A stretch of 64,000 nucleotides of DNA. Source: Pontederia crassipes. Its lineage: Eukaryota; Streptophyta; Magnoliopsida; Commelinales; Pontederiaceae. Shown here piece after piece: positions 62,438 to 64,000 of this stretch. The DNA is taken from the NCBI GenBank assembly GCA_030549335.1, contig CM060188.1, positions 2,418,001 to 2,482,000 on the forward strand, given 5' to 3'. The notes under the pieces are model-generated. The model made no database searches. It was not told the origin of the DNA and saw nothing but the letters and a program-made list of their open reading frames with translations. The position numbers and the translations under genes are program-made. Every line of letters begins with the position of its first letter. Position 1 is the first letter of the stretch.

Positions 62438-64000
62438 TCAGTTATTGAACATCTTATATGTCTATTGGCTGCAGTTGATTCAATAATACATGTTATGAAA
62501 AAAATTCCAGAAATTGCAAACTTTGCGACTTTATCAAGTTCAAATTACTTATTTGGATTAGTCTCGTCATCTAAAATTGCCATTCTGGTAATTTGTGGTT
62601 CTACATCCAGGTTGACAGCCATACTGGAAATTCATAAATGAATTTTGGATGAGAATGATGGGCAAGAGATATATGATTTGCAATTCCATTAATAAATTCA
62701 CTATAAGCCTAATGTTACATGCACGAGAAACCTATAATGAGTATGTTGGAAAGACAAAGGACGAAATCTGTTACAATAAAAAACAGGATTTGTAACAAAT
62801 CTGGTTATTATAAGATGCTATGACTGTGAGCTAAAGATTTATATTTCATACTGGCAAAAGCAATCCCATTTTTTTAGATGGGTTAAACGAATACTGCTCA
62901 TTCTCATGCGAATATATTCTAGCACTGCAATAGAGAAGGTGTACCAATCTCAAATGCTGAAGGAAAAGTAAAAAAAAAAAAATGTAAAGAAAGAGAATGC
63001 TTCATGCATCCATTGTTCTTTTAAGTTGAATTAATTGTTTTTCTTCCTCAGAAAATGGTATTTACGACTGAATGTTTGGCCGTTGGCTGCCAAAAATTCA
63101 TGGGATCATTGATACTACAAAGCATAAAAGTTTATCTTCAATTTGCATCATAAGAATACATTTATTCAAGTGTTATATACATAACATACAACAACAACAA
63201 CAAAGCCTTATCCCACTAGGTGGGGTCGGCTACATGGATTATACGACGCCATACCGCTCTATTAGTAACTATATTCGTTGATCCATGTTCATAAGATTCG
63301 ACAGGATTTTATGCTGGCTGTCGGGGCCTAACACAACCCTCCTCCTTTATCCGGGCTTGGAACCGGCTATAAAATATAAAAGAAACACATCATATGATCT
63401 AAATAATAACAGAATTCAAGACAACTGAACGAGTAAATATAAGAAATCATTTGCATGCAATCTCTTAGAAACTTCTATGGTTTAATATTGCGACATATCA
63501 TCAATTTACTCATCATCAAATTTCTGAGTAATCAAATTTTCAATCAAATCATTAGGCAACATGAAAAATTCCCTATTCACGTGCCTAATTGCTAACACTT
63601 TGACATGGAAATGGAAAGGAAAAAAAACTGAGAAGGAAAAAATGCAGATAATAATTACATACTACTTTATATAACAAAGTAAACCCTTAACTTCCTTTTC
63701 TCTTCAACAAGGACATAAGCATCTGCAGAGTAATCTAATTTTTTTTTTGGGACTGAATAATCTAATTTCAAACAATTTATTAAGCAACATGAAAAGTGTT
63801 CTCTTGTTCACATTCCTAACTCCTAACACTTCAAGATGGAAACAGAAAAGGAACAAAATGCAGATAACAAAATACATAACATAATTCCATCATTATCTCA
63901 AGAAAACTCCAAATTTCATGTTCACCTTCAAGAGATTACATAAGTGTACCCTGGAAATGTTATACTCATCTACTCATCATTAATGAATTGAATAGTACAA
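62438..64000. other. PAP2 3' flank and intergenic DNA
   Basis: The 3' UTR region of the phosphatase gene is followed by an Au SINE (listed) and by an imperfect direct repeat. About 115 bases at 63533-63660 resemble 63762-63880, sharing AAGCAACATGAAAA, CCTAACTCCTAACACTT-type and AAAATGCAGATAA phrases. No further gene seen. Confidence 0.5.
63189..63373 (-). mobile_element. Au SINE
   Basis: Minus-strand copy with ACAACAACAACAAAGCCTTA, CCCACTAGGTGGGGTCGGCT and CCGGGCTTGGAACCGGC. It carries a short extra segment (TATTAGTAACTATATTCG region) not in the other copies. No clear TSD, so it is older or truncated. It lies ~750 bases downstream of the PAP2 gene. Confidence 0.88.

Overview
The window is plant nuclear DNA, most likely from a monocot. 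Genes have many introns with GT/AG borders. Several first exons are very GC-rich while downstream exons are AT-rich, the 5'-3' GC gradient typical of commelinid monocots. Intergenic DNA is AT-rich, full of (AT)n, (AAT)n and (GA)n microsatellites, and holds Au-type SINEs. I cannot name the species.

Six host genes can be supported. They are: an FMO GS-OX-like flavin monooxygenase (minus, 644-3647, 7 exons); a DUF863 family protein (plus, 14449-18672, 4 coding exons); an S28 serine carboxypeptidase like Arabidopsis EDA2 (plus, 20223-26828, 14 exons); adenine phosphoribosyltransferase (plus, 46904-49967, 6 exons); a protein related to the plant C2H2-like/PARP-like-fold family (minus, 56244-57100, single exon, with one apparent frame break in a G tract); and a PAP2 lipid phosphate phosphatase beta-like enzyme (plus, 61763-62437, intronless). 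They look like unrelated housekeeping or metabolic genes, and nothing suggests a cluster or pathway. Exon borders were placed by hand from splice sites, reading-frame phase and family resemblance; each exon set sums to a whole number of codons, except the gene with the frame break.

The spaces between genes are mostly transposon debris. Several elements are delimited by their own target-site duplications (TSDs): a family of short hAT-like elements with GGTCGGGT-rich ends (7.5, 44.2 and 60.5 kb, plus a relative at 53.4 kb); two copies of a Mutator-like non-autonomous element with long inverted ends and 10-bp TSDs (31.1 and 42.7 kb); a tRNA-derived SINE with a 16-bp TSD (54.9 kb); Au SINEs (25.9, 27.1, 63.2 kb and a scrap at 45.8 kb); a Tourist-like MITE (40.2 kb); and an old, broken Copia LTR retrotransposon (32.2-35.4 kb) carrying a miniature CACTA and another MITE. 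A ~1.4-kb unit with ~150-bp inverted arms lies at 10.6-12.0 kb.

I see no new multi-gene system. The most checkable oddities are a 22-bp tandem duplication that copies a splice donor in the monooxygenase gene, an EAR-type DLNxxP motif at the N terminus of the DUF863 protein, the frame break in the PARP-like gene, an upstream ORF, and the dated transposon cohorts.
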